Source of the DNA: Limnanthes douglasii subsp. nivea
Taxonomy: Eukaryota > Streptophyta > Magnoliopsida > Brassicales > Limnanthaceae
DNA length: 64,000 bases
Reading direction: 5' to 3'
NCBI GenBank assembly: GCA_036936605.1
Contig: JAUPFV010000004.1
Coordinates: 64,256,352-64,320,351, forward strand
Shown: positions 1 to 11,249 of the stretch, in pieces
Layout: the number at the start of each line of letters is the position of its first letter
Numbering within the stretch: the stretch's first letter is position 1
Notes under the pieces: generated by a model
Databases searched by the model: none
Told to the model about the DNA's origin: nothing
The model's input: the letters and a program-made list of their open reading frames with translations, nothing else
Made by a program: the position numbers and the translations under genes

Positions 1-1209
1 GAAGTCAATGCACATACGCCATTTACCATTCTTCTTTTTTACCAAGACAGGATTGGCAGTCCACAAAGGGTACTGAGATTCTTTAATGTGCCCCATCTTT
101 GTGAGTCTGTCAACCTCTTGTACAATGACATCAGCCTTTTCTTTTGAGAAAGCTCTCCTTTTTTGTAGCACTGGTGCCACATCCCTCCGGACTGATAGGT
201 GATGGGAAATCACCTCTGATGGAACTCCAGTAACATCAGCATTGCACCAAGCAAAAACATGCTGATGGTCTTTCAAGAATTTCAACATTCCTTCTTTCAA
301 CATCGGTGGCATTTTGGATCCTATCTTGACATTTTTTCCTTCTTCTAAGCAGTGTGTTTCAACCTCCTCAACTGGGATCAACACTCCGGGGGTCTCTCTG
401 GGGTCATCAATTTCACCCTCACCCCCAGAAAGGCCCTCAAACTGCTATTGGTCATTTATACGGACTGCCCCCAGCGTTCGTGGAGCCAAGGCAGTGGCAT
501 AACATTCTCTTGCAACTTTTTGGCTGCTCCGGACAACCCCAACCTGCCCCTGAACAACATATTTCAGACACTGATGGACTGTCGAAGCCACTGCATGCAT
601 CCTAGAGAGCCAAGATCTCCCTAGAATAGCATTGTAACAGGTGGGACAATCCACCACAATGAAGAGTATTCTAACCATTTTCTTGAAAGGGCCCCTGCCC
701 AACAACACTTTTTCTTCAAACTCCCCGATCACATCGGCTGAGCTGCCCGTGAAGCCCACGATTGATCTGTCCGACTTTTGTATCACAGCTGGATTTCTCA
801 TTTTCTTGTAAGTGTTTAGAAAAAGGATATTGGCAGAGCTTCCAGTATCCACCAAAATTCGCCTTATCTTATTGCCCCCTATAGATGCTCCTATGACAAC
901 AGCATCCTCATGAGGGCCAGCAATATCTCTCAAATCATCCTCATCGAAAATTATGAATGGGAATGAGTTTGGAGATTGATAGGATGTCATGCCTCCTTCT
1001 AGATGGGAGGCCAAATTATGAACATGCCTTTTTCTTGAAGAAGTAGTAGGAGCTGTCATAGTGTCCCCTCCGAAGATTGTCAGTGACTCGAAGAATTTAA
1101 TGAGCCCGGAGACTGATCTAGAACGCTCCTCAATAGTACCCACTCTGTTTCTGGTTGGATCGGGATCCAAGTACTCAGACTCCACATCAAACCTTTCAAC
1201 TATTACCAT
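1..1209 (-). pseudogene. Protease and N-terminal RT of element 1, separated by an in-frame TAG
   Basis: The protease segment (445-1209) shows RRILVDTGSSANILF, the aspartic protease active site, and the flap-side ILGRSWLSRMHAV. It ends at a TAG at 445-447. I translated on past this stop: the same frame stays open for about 148 codons to the window edge, giving IDDPRETPGVLIPVEEVE, then HQHVFAWCNADVTGVPSE, then the RT start VLVKKKNGKWRMCIDF. The stop therefore lies inside an otherwise continuous pol frame, and X has it at the same codon. It could be a family-wide mutation, a readthrough signal or part of a spliced segment. The upstream frameshift against gag makes this particular copy defective. 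Confidence 0.8.
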
Positions 1210-2786
1210 AGCCCCCTCCGGGCAGCGTTGCTTGGACCAACCCTATGAGTGTTGTCAGGCCTGTTGCCTCCTCTCCTTTTAACGTATGCACCCAACTTCC
1301 CTCTTTCAATCAAGTTTTGTACCTCTTGTTTCAATGCTATGCAATCATCAGTGGTATGGCCAATATCATTATGGTATTGGCAAAAGGAATTATTTCGATG
1401 TTCTCTAGGAGACTGCAAGGTTGCCGGTCTCCGGTAGTGTACTTCATCTTTTGTTTTATCGAAAATGGTTGCCACACTTTCTTTGAGCTCTGCAAACCAC
1501 TCCGGTTGGACCCATGGCCCTCTTTTGTTTCTAGACTGTTGGCTTTGAGCAGGAGCGGCTGGTTGAGACTGAGCTTTTCCCCTTCCATGCCCCTGTCTGG
1601 TTTCTCTTGCCTTGTTCCCGGACTGGTTTGGATTTGGAGTTGGTGCCACCGGGGTGGATCTCACCTGTCTGTGTACCCTGGTCTTTTTCGTTTCATCAAC
1701 ATTTATCTGCTTGCCAACTTGGTTCAGCAATCCTCCCCGGGTCATGGCTTTCTTCCTGGTCACCGAATCAGTCAGGTTTCCTGGGTTCAAACCTTGTCTT
1801 AGGGATGCTATTGCCACCTGTTCAAAACAATCAGCCAACCCGTTTTTTGTGTTTACAAAACGACTTATGTACTCTTTTAATGATTCGTTTGGTTCCTGGG
1901 CACAATGTATTATGGTATCTCTATTACCATTCAGCTCCTTACTTCCCACGAATTGCCTTCGAAAAGCCACCCAAAAAGTATCAAAGTCTTTAATACAACC
2001 CTGAGGCAGGCTGTTGTACCATTTCAGAGCACTCCCCGTGAAGGATTGGGAGAATGCCCTACAGAGTAGTTTATCATCATCATCAAAGTTCATCATGAAG
2101 TTCTTGAATTGCTCCAGATGATTGTCCGGATCAGTACTGCCATCGTACTTCTCCATCTTGGTGCTATCAAACCTCTTGGGGAGGTTTCCGGATAGGATTT
2201 TAGAAGATAGTGGAGACTGCCTCCAATTCCTTCCACGACTGAACACGGTATCCTCATTAGGAGTTGCAAAGATACCTGGCTCATCATGGAAGGCAAAAGG
2301 ATCCATCAGCATCTTGTCCGTATACCTCCGGTGGTGAGATGACCCTTTTCCAATGTGCCTTTTCATTCTTCCATGGTGATCTCTTTTTCTGGAATACTTT
2401 TTAACTTGCTTTTGTTTCTTCTTGGTTCGTCCCTCATCACTGCTAGAGGACAAGGACTTTTCATTTCCCTCACTGTCCGAAGAGCTGTCCGAAGACTCTG
2501 AACTCGAGTCAGAACTCTCCACAGGCTTGGACCGGTGAGACTTTTTAGAGCTGGCATGCGTCTTCTTAGTGCTCACATGAGTTTTGGAAACCTCATGCTC
2601 CCTTGGGTTATCGGTGTGGTGAGCAGCTGATGCTTTGGATTTCTCTTTCACGCCCATCTTGGCCTTTTCAGCCCTCAGAGCTTATATCTCAAGTTTTAAC
2701 CTGTCGCGCTCTTGGACAGTATACTCATCGTTCTCTTCCACCACTTCGAGCAAAGCTGGTGGAAGCTCTGGATTATCCGGATTCAT
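1203..2786 (-). pseudogene. gag of element 1 (broken)
   Basis: Capsid-like gag polyprotein. By comparison with X the start is the ATG at 2784-2786. A TAA at 2682-2684 interrupts the N-terminal segment, and an inner ATG at 2657 opens a 484-residue frame. Order of parts: a very Ser-rich acidic tract mixed with Lys/Arg, a basic stretch, the retrotransposon gag domain (YDGSTDPDNHLEQF through RQGLNPGNL) and a zinc-knuckle-like CQYHNDIGHTTDDC near the C-terminus. Here gag reads past the point where X has a stop, but a 1-bp loss near 1212 shifts it out of the protease frame. It is therefore unlikely to make a proper gag-pol product. Confidence 0.85.
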
Positions 2787-2838
2787 TCGGACAGAATTTC
2801 TTTACTTGGTTTTGAATACTTGATTCAGGCACCGTCGC

Positions 2839-2856
2839 CTCCCACTGTGGTCGCCA
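2839..2856 (-). other. Primer-binding site of element 1
   Basis: The minus strand reads TGGCGACCACAGTGGGAG, starting three bases after the LTR end. It starts with TGG, as expected for pairing with a tRNA 3' CCA end. It resembles the TGGCGACTCC... site of Ogre/Tat elements, which use an arginine tRNA; the exact tRNA here is not established. The same sequence occurs in X. Confidence 0.75.
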
Positions 2857-2859
2857 ATT

Positions 2860-3339
2860 TGGTGAGGATAAAAGTAGCCTGAGGGTAGGCTGGTAATTTC
2901 AAGTGGAGTTTTAAGGCGGCGTAAGGGTGTTTCACGGTGGTGTGTGGGTGTTTAAGGGTGTTTCAAAGTGCTTTTAATGTGGAGATAGAATTGAGCAGCT
3001 TGGCAGCAGTCAATTTTATTACCCATAGTTAATGCTGGTGGTTGGGTATTTATAGTATGAAATTTGGGCCCTTATGGGCTTTCGGGTCAAGTTTAATGGA
3101 CCCGGGTCATGTTTAAAGACCCATGAGTTTTAAGCAGATGGGCAAATAGCTTAGTCAGATTGTGCTTAGGTTTTTTAGTACTTTAGTCATAGTTCGAACT
3201 GCCTTAGGCTTGCAGTGTTCGAAGTCATCTGCCCGGTTCAATAGTCCTGTCCGAATTAAGTTCTTGGAGCCTGTCCGGTTTACGGAGAGATTTACTTTGG
3301 GCTGCCCTCCCGGTAAGCACTTCGAATTCGGACTCATCA
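2860..3339 (-). repeat. 5' LTR of element 1 (480 bp)
   Basis: On the minus strand it begins TGATGAGTCCGAATTC and ends CCTCACCA, obeying the TG...CA rule, and is followed three bases later by the primer-binding site. A TATA box (TATAAATA) lies at 3047-3054 on the minus strand. It aligns along most of its length with the 448-bp LTRs of X but is longer and visibly diverged. The upstream U3 part contains two TTCGAA sites and several CTGTCCGG-like motifs, as in X. Confidence 0.85.
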
Positions 3340-4442
3340 ATCTTCTTCATTGATCATTGATGGAATAAGCTCCAAATAATTTCCAGTTACATTGTTAGTA
3401 GAATTCCGGGAAAGAAGATCTCCTCCCTTCCGTGTATTTGTGGTTTTAAAATATAAGTTAGTATTTTGAGTAGTAAAGTTAATTTCGATAGAAAATGGAA
3501 CCCCTCGTAATAATTTGCGAACTACTCATAATTGGGACAAGTTAGTAAAACCACATAATTTGTACTAGTTAACCGAATGGTATGAAGTTTTAGTCCAACC
3601 TTATTGTAATTATACTTGCTACCACATGTCTTAAGATTAATACGGAACAATTTAGAATTTCCTTATAAAACAAGCTTTTCTCCTATTATAACTCGTTTAG
3701 AAAAAGAAAAAAAAAAAAACTGTCTGACGAGCTGTAAAACCAAGAGCAAAGAGATACCTACTAAATTTTCACTTGGTGTGCTACAGGTAACAATAAAGCT
3801 CTAAAACCAAATACGTAACCGTAAATATAAAAGGGAAAGTAGTTTAACATTAAGCTGTTTTTTTCCGTGGTAAATTAACATTAAGCTGTTAGCTTTGAAG
3901 GATGAGGATATGTCATGGGATCAGGATCAAACAGCGTATACAAGATTAATTCGATGACACGACAAATTTGTTCCGAGTTTTAAAACTGCGTCGACCTGAA
4001 CTAAGTATATATATGCGGGTTGCAGGTCCGAACCTGATCAATGAGATGTACATTAAAATTCAAACCCACTTTCTCTTATGACAATGCGATCATCTCTTCT
4101 GCGTCATAATTTTCAACATTCAAAGTGCCGATAATTCTTCAAAACCATTGACCGCTCTTTTTTCAATCTCAAGATCAGACAAAAATTACAACGAAAGTAT
4201 GTTTGTTTTGACTTTTCTCCAAATTGACAAATTGTATGTTATTGTGTCCAAGGGACTTTTTTGAGGAATTAGCCAAAACACTAGTTAGAACAAACCATGA
4301 ACTGAATATGAGAGTATTTCAATATAATGTATGTCTTAAAACAAGCTACAATATCAATATATATAACATTTCACACTCGTTTTACCACTTCCTCCTGTAC
4401 ATATATATGTCTCAAACCCAACATTGTGCGACTAAACAGCTC
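3340..4442. other. Intergenic spacer, 3' side of the receptor kinase
   Basis: About 1.1 kb of AT-rich sequence between the LTR end of element 1 and the stop codon of the receptor kinase gene. It should contain the kinase 3' UTR next to 4442, but I see no decisive poly(A) signal. Short open frames here show no recognisable protein and no codon pattern. Confidence 0.6.
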
Positions 4443-6881
4443 TTACTCTCTGTCTCGGTCTTGTCTCGTGTCTTCCCTCACCATTTGAGCAAAAACCTTA
4501 CTCATAGATATACCCGCAATATCGTTTACGCTCGACGAACTGAACTGAGTCGTGGATACAATCGTTGCTGTCTTATCATCAACATTTGGTTTCTCTTCAT
4601 TACATTGAAGCTGAAGCGCGCACTCCAAATTCCACAACACGTCTCCCATCGAAGGCCGATCCACCCCGTGCTCCGCTAAGCATTTCTCAGCCAGCTCTCC
4701 GTATTTTTTCAATGAATCCGGTTTTACTTCGTTAACCAGATACGGATCTATGATTTCCTCGAGTTTTCCGTTCCTCTTCAGTTTCATTGCCCACTCGACT
4801 AGATTCACCTTTTCCCTAGGAAGAGACGGATCAATAACAGGCCTCCCACACATGATTTCAAACATAACAACACCGAAAGAGTAAACGTCAGATTTTTCTG
4901 TTAGTTGTTGCCTTATCAAGTATTCTGGGTCAAGATACCCAAAACTCCCTTTAACCGCAGTACTAACATGGGTTTGATCAAGCTCGGGACCCATTTTCGA
5001 AAGACCAAAGTCAGCAACTTTGGCAATGAAAGTCTCGTCTAACAGTATGTTGGCGGATTTAACATCACGGTGAATGATTGCTTTTGCTGAACCCGTATGG
5101 AGATAGTGAAGACCTCTAGCTGATCCTATGCATATATCAAGTCTCTGTCTCCAGCTTAATTTTGGAAGATCTGAACCGTATAGATGGTCTTTGAGAGTTC
5201 CGTTTGCCATGTATTCGTAAACTATTATCATCTCGTCTTTTTCATCACAATAACCAATCAAAGATACGAGGTGACGGTGGCGAAACTGCGATAACATTTC
5301 GATTTCAGTTGTGAATTCTGCTAGGCCTTGGTGAGTTTGATGAGTTCCTCTCTTTACAGCCACTACCGTTTCATCTCTCAAGACTCCCTTATAAACTTTT
5401 CCAAATCCACCAAGCCCGAGTACCAAATTTTCACTAAAATCATCGGTCGCTTCTCGGATTACAGAAAGAGGAAAAAGATACCCAGTTTTGGTGCTCGAAA
5501 AGTTTGCAGCCCCATTGTTACCATCTTCGATTCTTGAGTGACCTACATGTGCTAGTTTCCTTCTTCTTCTGCACAAAATGAAGAGAACTAAAGCCAAACA
5601 AACAGCAATAAACAACAAGGCAGCTACCCCGGCTATTATACCAATTACCACTTTAATATTTTTAGGTTTCGGGCTTCTTTGGTGAATAGTATCTGACACG
5701 TCTAGGCTGCCCCTTGTATTGTTTAACTTCATGATCTCTAACCCATTAAGAATCGCATCAGGTAAATTGTTGCCAATTGCAAAAGAACCCATACTTACAT
5801 TTAGCATGCTGTTCTCACGTACCTCTGTGAGCACGTCCATGAAATAAGGGGTACCCAACACATTTGACGTGCCATCATTCAGATGAACTTCATCAACAAA
5901 AAGCGAGTCAATATAAACTCTGAAGGTCATCGGTTGTATAGTTACAGGCGAGCTCAAAATATTACAGAAATGAAGCCGGACCAAATATTTGAAACCAATG
6001 TCAACGTTAAAACCCCACGTCAGATTTGCCACCATATGAGGATCGCTATTAGTGTTCAACCAAATGGCTGTGCCATAAACATGAGATGGAGCAAATATAT
6101 CCGTTATATTTTCGGTGAATTTAACCGCTGATATATTTGACAAAGGGCCGCCACTAGGTGTAGACATAAAAGGACCATCAGCAACCCAAGACCGCCACAA
6201 AGAATCGTCCAAGGGATTCACATTTACATTCCCCATGTTGACTCGATGAACCGTCTCTAAAGCTTCTCTCCGTAGAATTACTTTATCCCCTTGAGACCCT
6301 ATGGTGCTGACTTCCTCCGGAATCAATTCCCCAGGAAGCGAAAAGATTTCCAAAGCGTTTATAAACGCAAACGAATCAGACAGAGGAGTAAACTGAAGAA
6401 CAAGCTTATCAGAAGTAATGTCCAAACTGTATTCCTTAACAATAGGACCACTATCTAATTTGTCTATTCTGATAAGAATGATATTATGAGCAGACACAGA
6501 AAACTTTGATAAGCTCATGTTGTAAGACTCGAAGTTAAAAGGGGCGAAATGAAGACGAATCCAGTATCGGCCGGGGCTTTGGATATGGAAAGTATAGTTC
6601 GAAGCTCCTTTGAAAATCCTAGCAGTTTTGTAAAGTTGTGAATCATTGAAATCCGACGAAACAGAATCCAAACTAGTATTTGCTAGAATATGTTGGGATG
6701 TTTTGAGGGCTTCTGAATAAGATTCATCCGATCCGAAAGTTCGATTACCCACGGACATGTTTGTAAGTGATCCACAATTTATAAGAAAATTGTCATCAGG
6801 TAGATATCCCAAGGAAACACATGTACAACACAAAATAGATAGAACCCTCACTAGAAACGCAAAGCTTTGAATTTTAACCAT
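4443..6881 (-). CDS. CrRLK1L receptor-like kinase (malectin-like ectodomain)
   Basis: Plasma-membrane Ser/Thr kinase of the Catharanthus roseus RLK1-like family (FERONIA, THESEUS, HERKULES relatives), which monitor cell-wall state and bind RALF peptides through partner proteins. One uninterrupted 812-residue frame, normal for this mostly intronless family. Parts: signal peptide (residues 1 to about 24), malectin-like ectodomain starting LPDDNFLINCGS with many N-glycosylation sites, one membrane span near 407-435 followed by RRRRK, then a complete kinase. The kinase has LGLGGFGKVYKG, the VAVKRG lysine, IIHRDVKSANILL near 600, VADFGLSK near 623, and GSFGYLDPEYL. All catalytic residues are present. 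I chose the Met at 6879-6881: it precedes the signal peptide directly, and the upstream in-frame Met is encoded by a microsatellite. The family member is not certain; the C-terminus resembles the At5g24010-type branch only loosely. Confidence 0.93.
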   Translation of the reverse strand: MVKIQSFAFLVRVLSILCCTCVSLGYLPDDNFLINCGSLTNMSVGNRTFGSDESYSEALKTSQHILANTSLDSVSSDFNDSQLYKTARIFKGASNYTFHIQSPGRYWIRLHFAPFNFESYNMSLSKFSVSAHNIILIRIDKLDSGPIVKEYSLDITSDKLVLQFTPLSDSFAFINALEIFSLPGELIPEEVSTIGSQGDKVILRREALETVHRVNMGNVNVNPLDDSLWRSWVADGPFMSTPSGGPLSNISAVKFTENITDIFAPSHVYGTAIWLNTNSDPHMVANLTWGFNVDIGFKYLVRLHFCNILSSPVTIQPMTFRVYIDSLFVDEVHLNDGTSNVLGTPYFMDVLTEVRENSMLNVSMGSFAIGNNLPDAILNGLEIMKLNNTRGSLDVSDTIHQRSPKPKNIKVVIGIIAGVAALLFIAVCLALVLFILCRRRRKLAHVGHSRIEDGNNGAANFSSTKTGYLFPLSVIREATDDFSENLVLGLGGFGKVYKGVLRDETVVAVKRGTHQTHQGLAEFTTEIEMLSQFRHRHLVSLIGYCDEKDEMIIVYEYMANGTLKDHLYGSDLPKLSWRQRLDICIGSARGLHYLHTGSAKAIIHRDVKSANILLDETFIAKVADFGLSKMGPELDQTHVSTAVKGSFGYLDPEYLIRQQLTEKSDVYSFGVVMFEIMCGRPVIDPSLPREKVNLVEWAMKLKRNGKLEEIIDPYLVNEVKPDSLKKYGELAEKCLAEHGVDRPSMGDVLWNLECALQLQCNEEKPNVDDKTATIVSTTQFSSSSVNDIAGISMSKVFAQMVREDTRQDRDRE

Positions 6882-6946
6882 GATAAAGAGCAACAAAACT
6901 GAGAATTTAGTGGTCTGAATAGAACAGCACAAAACCAGTAGACCAA

Positions 6947-6980
6947 AGAACAAGAACAAGAACAAGAACAAAGAACAAGA
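6947..6980. repeat. AACAAG microsatellite in the receptor kinase leader
   Basis: Five or so imperfect copies of AACAAG/AAGAAC on the plus strand (CTTGTT on the gene strand). They lie about 70-100 bases upstream of the chosen start codon, probably in the 5' UTR. Read as protein they would give a run of FLFLFLFF, which is not credible as real N-terminus. Confidence 0.7.
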
Positions 6981-9900
6981 AGTGATCTAGAAGAACTCAA
7001 TCCAGATGATTGAGGAATATTAACAACCCAGATCACAGAATCAAGATAATCAATTAATAATGAAATGGATGATCTTTAAATCAATATAAAAAAAAAGGAA
7101 TAATTTAATAGTAGAACCTAAGTAGAATTCAAGTAGCTAGAAACAAAAATAGTAATCAGACATGGATACCTCAACTCGGTGTAGTTGTTGTTCAAAGTAA
7201 ACACACAATACAAACAAAACCCAACAACACGTTAGTAGATTGGTAATAACAAATTTGAAAATAATGGACGAGGATATAGAAAGGACCTATTCTCAACGTT
7301 TTCTTTTGACAAGTTCATGGAATTGGTGGTTAGAGAGATTAATAAAAGAAAGAAAAAGACTTTTGTTTGGATTAGAAAAATTCAATGAATTATGAAATCG
7401 ACAAAGTAGATAAGAGGGGTCAAAAGGAGTTCTAAAGAGAGTGAATAATTGAAGGAAAGAGAGAGATAGAGGAATACAGCTATGAGGTTGAATATGAATA
7501 TTGTGGTGATCTTATGTTTTGTTTGGTTCTGAATAATTCAGGTGTTAGAGAAAGTTAAACAGAAGGAGCCAAAGTAAGTAGGAACCAAACACGCCTTTAA
7601 TTTCAGAGTCGGAGTATGGTTCCGTGCTTCCTTCCGGCTTTCGTTTCTAGATTGCATAAAGTTTAAAGAGTCGTTTTTGTCTCTCGTTGATTTTGGAACT
7701 TTAAAGAAATGACTTTTAAAGGAGATAGTGGACGGAGATATTATTTTACTAATTTTGGTTCCATAGAGATATTTAAACGAAATATATAAATTGATTTTAT
7801 AATTTAAAATAATAACTTACAATTTTTTTAAAAAGTTATGATTGAAATTTAATTATTGAAGATTTAGAAAACGACCAAACCCAATATCGAACTTCTCAAA
7901 TCCAATGGATATTTTTCTCGCACGATTCAAGTACAATAAGCTTTTTAGACTTCAATTCAGCAACAATGACACATAGCAATCTGCTAAAAAATATCTGATT
8001 TAAGTAACAGCAACAAAAACCTAAAAATACATATATCTTTTCTCAAACCCTGCGTTTATAGCATACACTCGCATTCCAACATCAAAAGACATGAAAAGTT
8101 ATGAACAAAAATATGCAACCGTGTTTTGAACGGTTTTGTCTTTTTTTTTTCTTTTTAATTTGAAAAAGATTTAAGATATTAATGCACATATAAAATATAT
8201 TAAGAGTATTCAATGTATTCAGTTTTTGTGGTTTCAAATAGTTTTGGCAAATTAAAGTAAGGAGACTTACTGGCATACGAAAAACATTTTATTGAATCAT
8301 AGTTAATGTATTTTTTTGGGGGAGAATTATTTTTCCATTCGTGTAAAGAATTTCATAATTTTATTTAAAAAACTGATGTTTGAAAAACTAGAATTATTAA
8401 CGTAGTTGTACATTTTATTTTATTTTTGTTTGAAACTATAACTATATTTAATAATAAAAAAAAATATTTTTACAATTTGTTTATAATTTTATTTTATTTT
8501 ATTTAAAAAATTATATATTAAAAATTATTTTACCTTTAAAAAAATAGTATGTTTTCAAGATCTTTTTTTATCTTTGCTACCCTCGACAATTTTGTTTTCT
8601 TCTAGTTGTTGTTTATATCAGACGTAATATTTAATTATTTATATAGTTTTTAAATACATTTTAAATTTGTATCCCGATGTGAATATAGATATTCAAAACT
8701 TATGTTAAAGTTTTTCATCTATTGATTGTTTAATTTTATTTTATTTTACATTTGAAAACTTTAATGTATGATCTACAAAACATGTCGGGTGTGGATTTTG
8801 TGATTTTTTTTGTCTGGGTTTATTTTGAAATTCTAGGATTCGTTATTCGTAGGTGATTGGGATTCTGACACAGCTAATCGAAACTAGTTGTTTTGAGAAA
8901 AAAAATTGATTCTGATACCACTAGTTGGAATCAATTTCTTTTTTTGGGTATATAATTGCTTAAATTTTAAATGTAGTTGGTTTAGTAATTTAGTTTTCTT
9001 TTAGTATTAAAATTTATGTGTTATTTGGTTCTTCATTCGAATTTTGTATTTTGCTTTATATTTTGGTTTCTCTAATCAGTTTTTATATATGTTCTCTTAT
9101 ATATCTTACTCATACATGATGATTCCAAAAAAAACATCAAGGCTTTCATATTTTTATGCACTTGAGTCCAAGTCAGTTGAACGTGTCGAATTATCAACGA
9201 AGTCAATTAGAATATACAAACGAGAAGTTGTCTGAAAATCTTCCATGTAGTTTATGTTAGACTCAGAACCATATCATTAATCCTCGTTCAATGAATAATC
9301 AATCAATCTATATTCAAAAGTCACAGTGTTTAAAATAATATTAAAAAATATACCAAAATTATACAAGGTTTACATTTATCACATTGCATACCATGCGCAT
9401 CACAACAAGGCACATATATAATAATTTTTGTAACTTTATTCTTAAATTTGTTTGGGTAATATAATGTATGTCAAATAAAGTATTTGTTGGATTGTATGAA
9501 AGACCATAAATGCACAGTTTTATTTTCAAGATATACACACTCTACAATCTAGTTGGGACTTGTCCACGAGATTATCAACAACACGGTATTTGGTTCATTG
9601 TTGGATACATTACGTTATCGGCACATAAATTCTACACTTGCAACTGCATTTGTCGAAAGATAACATATCAAGACCAGTAAGTTTCACTTCTTATTTGGGA
9701 AGATGATGGCAAAATTTGATGGTATGAAAATCATTATAGGTATATCACTCCAGAGGCAACTCGCCGACCTAAAGGACAAAAAAACATAAATATAAAGTTT
9801 GAGATGATATCGCAATTACTTGGGGCCCGCCTTCGCATAGCTAGAAGGAACATTAAATTGTATAAAAGATACAGGTTTAGGACATCATGGTCGAAAGATA

Positions 9901-10559
9901 CTCATTTAATTCATACGAAGTATGGTGTCACCCAAGTGCATATGTCTATACCATTTTACCCGATACGAGCGAGTCCAAGTTGATTGGTTGTATATAGGAC
10001 CAATATATAATGGTAGCATTATATTTTGATAAAATTATAGAGTTTTTTACATGCATTATTTGAACACGATACAAAGAAAATGAACAATTTTATTGTTATG
10101 TTTTAGTTTTGGATATACGACTATTTCAAACATTACTAACCATCTCACTTGCAAGGATACACAAAATATATAGTACATTTGTACGTGGGATATAATAAAC
10201 TTATAAACCTAAAAGAAAATTTTCTTTGAACATTTTCAATGTAAGAAACTCACTCACGAATTGTTTTATGGTTATGATATGTATTTTTTAACATCAATTT
10301 TGTTATATTAGTTCGATATGAAAATATAAATAATAACATATTTTTATTGTGTTAGGTTCATATTCCAAACGTACGAGTATTTACATATGCTCCAATGGTT
10401 AGAGCTTATAACATAGTTTGACTATACTGTTAGATGCATAAGTTAAATAGAATTATACATGTTTGGTCGCGTAATTCATAAATTTTATCATATCTACTAC
10501 ATATCGTAACACTCGAGAAAGAAAGTGGTTATGAGATACATAATAGTTGACAAGGAAAT
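6981..10559. other. AT-rich spacer upstream of the receptor kinase
   Basis: It must hold the kinase promoter and leader (roughly 6981-7600, pyrimidine-rich on the gene strand), but no core promoter can be placed with confidence. From 7700 to 9200 it is extremely AT-rich with poly-A/T runs. One stretch at about 9736-9990 (plus) stays open for about 84 codons without a start and is described under findings. Nothing else in this interval is recognisable. Confidence 0.5.
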
Positions 10560-10864
10560 AAAACTTTGAGGACTAAAGTGTAAAGGAATAAAACATTTTA
10601 TGACAGATTGTATAATCATAGGGGCGATTCTAGGCTTTACGTTTAATGAGGGACTAATATGAAATTAGACTTTTTTTGTCACCATTTTAGTTAAAGCTTA
10701 AGTCTTTGCGCCTCCATATAAAGGCCAAAGCTGAACTAAGAAAGCTCTCTGACTTTTCAGATTAACTACTTTTATCTCTTGACTTTCTTTCTCTAGAATC
10801 TACTTCTCTCGACATCATTTACTTCTCTCAATTGTATTTTGTGAAAGCAGATAAATGCTTATCA
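10560..10864 (+). repeat. 3' portion of the 5' LTR of element A
   Basis: The right edge is well placed: it ends ...CTTATCA, followed after AAT by a Tat-type primer-binding site. A TATA-like CATATAAAGG lies near 10715. The stretch CTTAAGTCTTTGCGCCTCC matches the LTR of element D (minus strand, around 17030-17060), so both are one family. The left edge is not resolved; 10560 is only where similarity to D seems to start. Confidence 0.5.
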
Positions 10865-10867
10865 AAT

Positions 10868-10885
10868 TGGCTACTCCGTTGGGGA
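10868..10885 (+). other. Primer-binding site of element A
   Basis: TGGCTACTCCGTTGGGGA, three bases after the LTR end. It is one mismatch away from the TGGCGACTCC... site typical of Ogre/Tat elements (arginine tRNA). The three-base spacer AAT is the same as in element 1 and X. Confidence 0.7.
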
Positions 10886-11249
10886 CTGGTCACTGATTAG
10901 TGCCTAGATTTTTTTTATGTTCGATTTTTCTCTTTTGTTCACGTTCGAATTTTTGACAACTGCTTCAATTGACGAAGGATCCAAGAAACAAAAATGATCC
11001 ACGAGTTCGAGAAGCTGTCGAAACGTTAAAAAGGAGTTGCAAGGAATTGATGATATGCAGGATTAATCCATTCTGGTTCGATAAACTCAATCGGACATTA
11101 AAATGCGAATGAATCAACTGCTGGACAAAATTACATCTCTGAATGAGAAGTACAACCATAGATAACTAGAAATTCAGCCATGTAGGCTAAAATCAAAAGT
11201 ACGACAAAATGGATGACAAAAATGACGATGACGATTAGTCTGATCGATC

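Larger units (their letters stand above)
1..3339 (-). mobile_element. Element 1: Tat-type Ty3/gypsy retrotransposon, 5' part, cut by window edge
   Basis: Reading on the minus strand, this stretch holds a 5' LTR (2860-3339), a primer-binding site, gag, protease and the start of reverse transcriptase. The rest lies beyond position 1. Order, domain sequences and LTR organisation match the larger copy X at 18811-29274, so both belong to one family. The gag zinc knuckle, the protease DTGSSAN motif and the RT stretch ending at GKWRMCIDF are readable. Lesions are a nonsense codon in gag (2682-2684) and a 1-bp deletion near 1212 at the gag/protease border. The right boundary with unique DNA falls at 3339/3340; the target duplication cannot be checked because the other end is missing. 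Assignment to Tat rests on family resemblance to X, which has the dual RNase H and antisense ORF. Confidence 0.88.

Noticed and set aside
1245..2004. Overlapping plus-strand frames over gag of element 1 (and the matching ones at 27473-28304)
   Set aside because: They are reverse-strand shadows of gag with no recognisable protein and no promoter.
6882..6971. Upstream start adding 30 residues to the receptor kinase
   Set aside because: The extra residues come from a microsatellite and precede a normal signal peptide; the inner Met fits the family.
9044..9235. 63-codon plus-strand ORF
   Set aside because: Aromatic-rich, expected from AT-rich random sequence; nothing recognisable.
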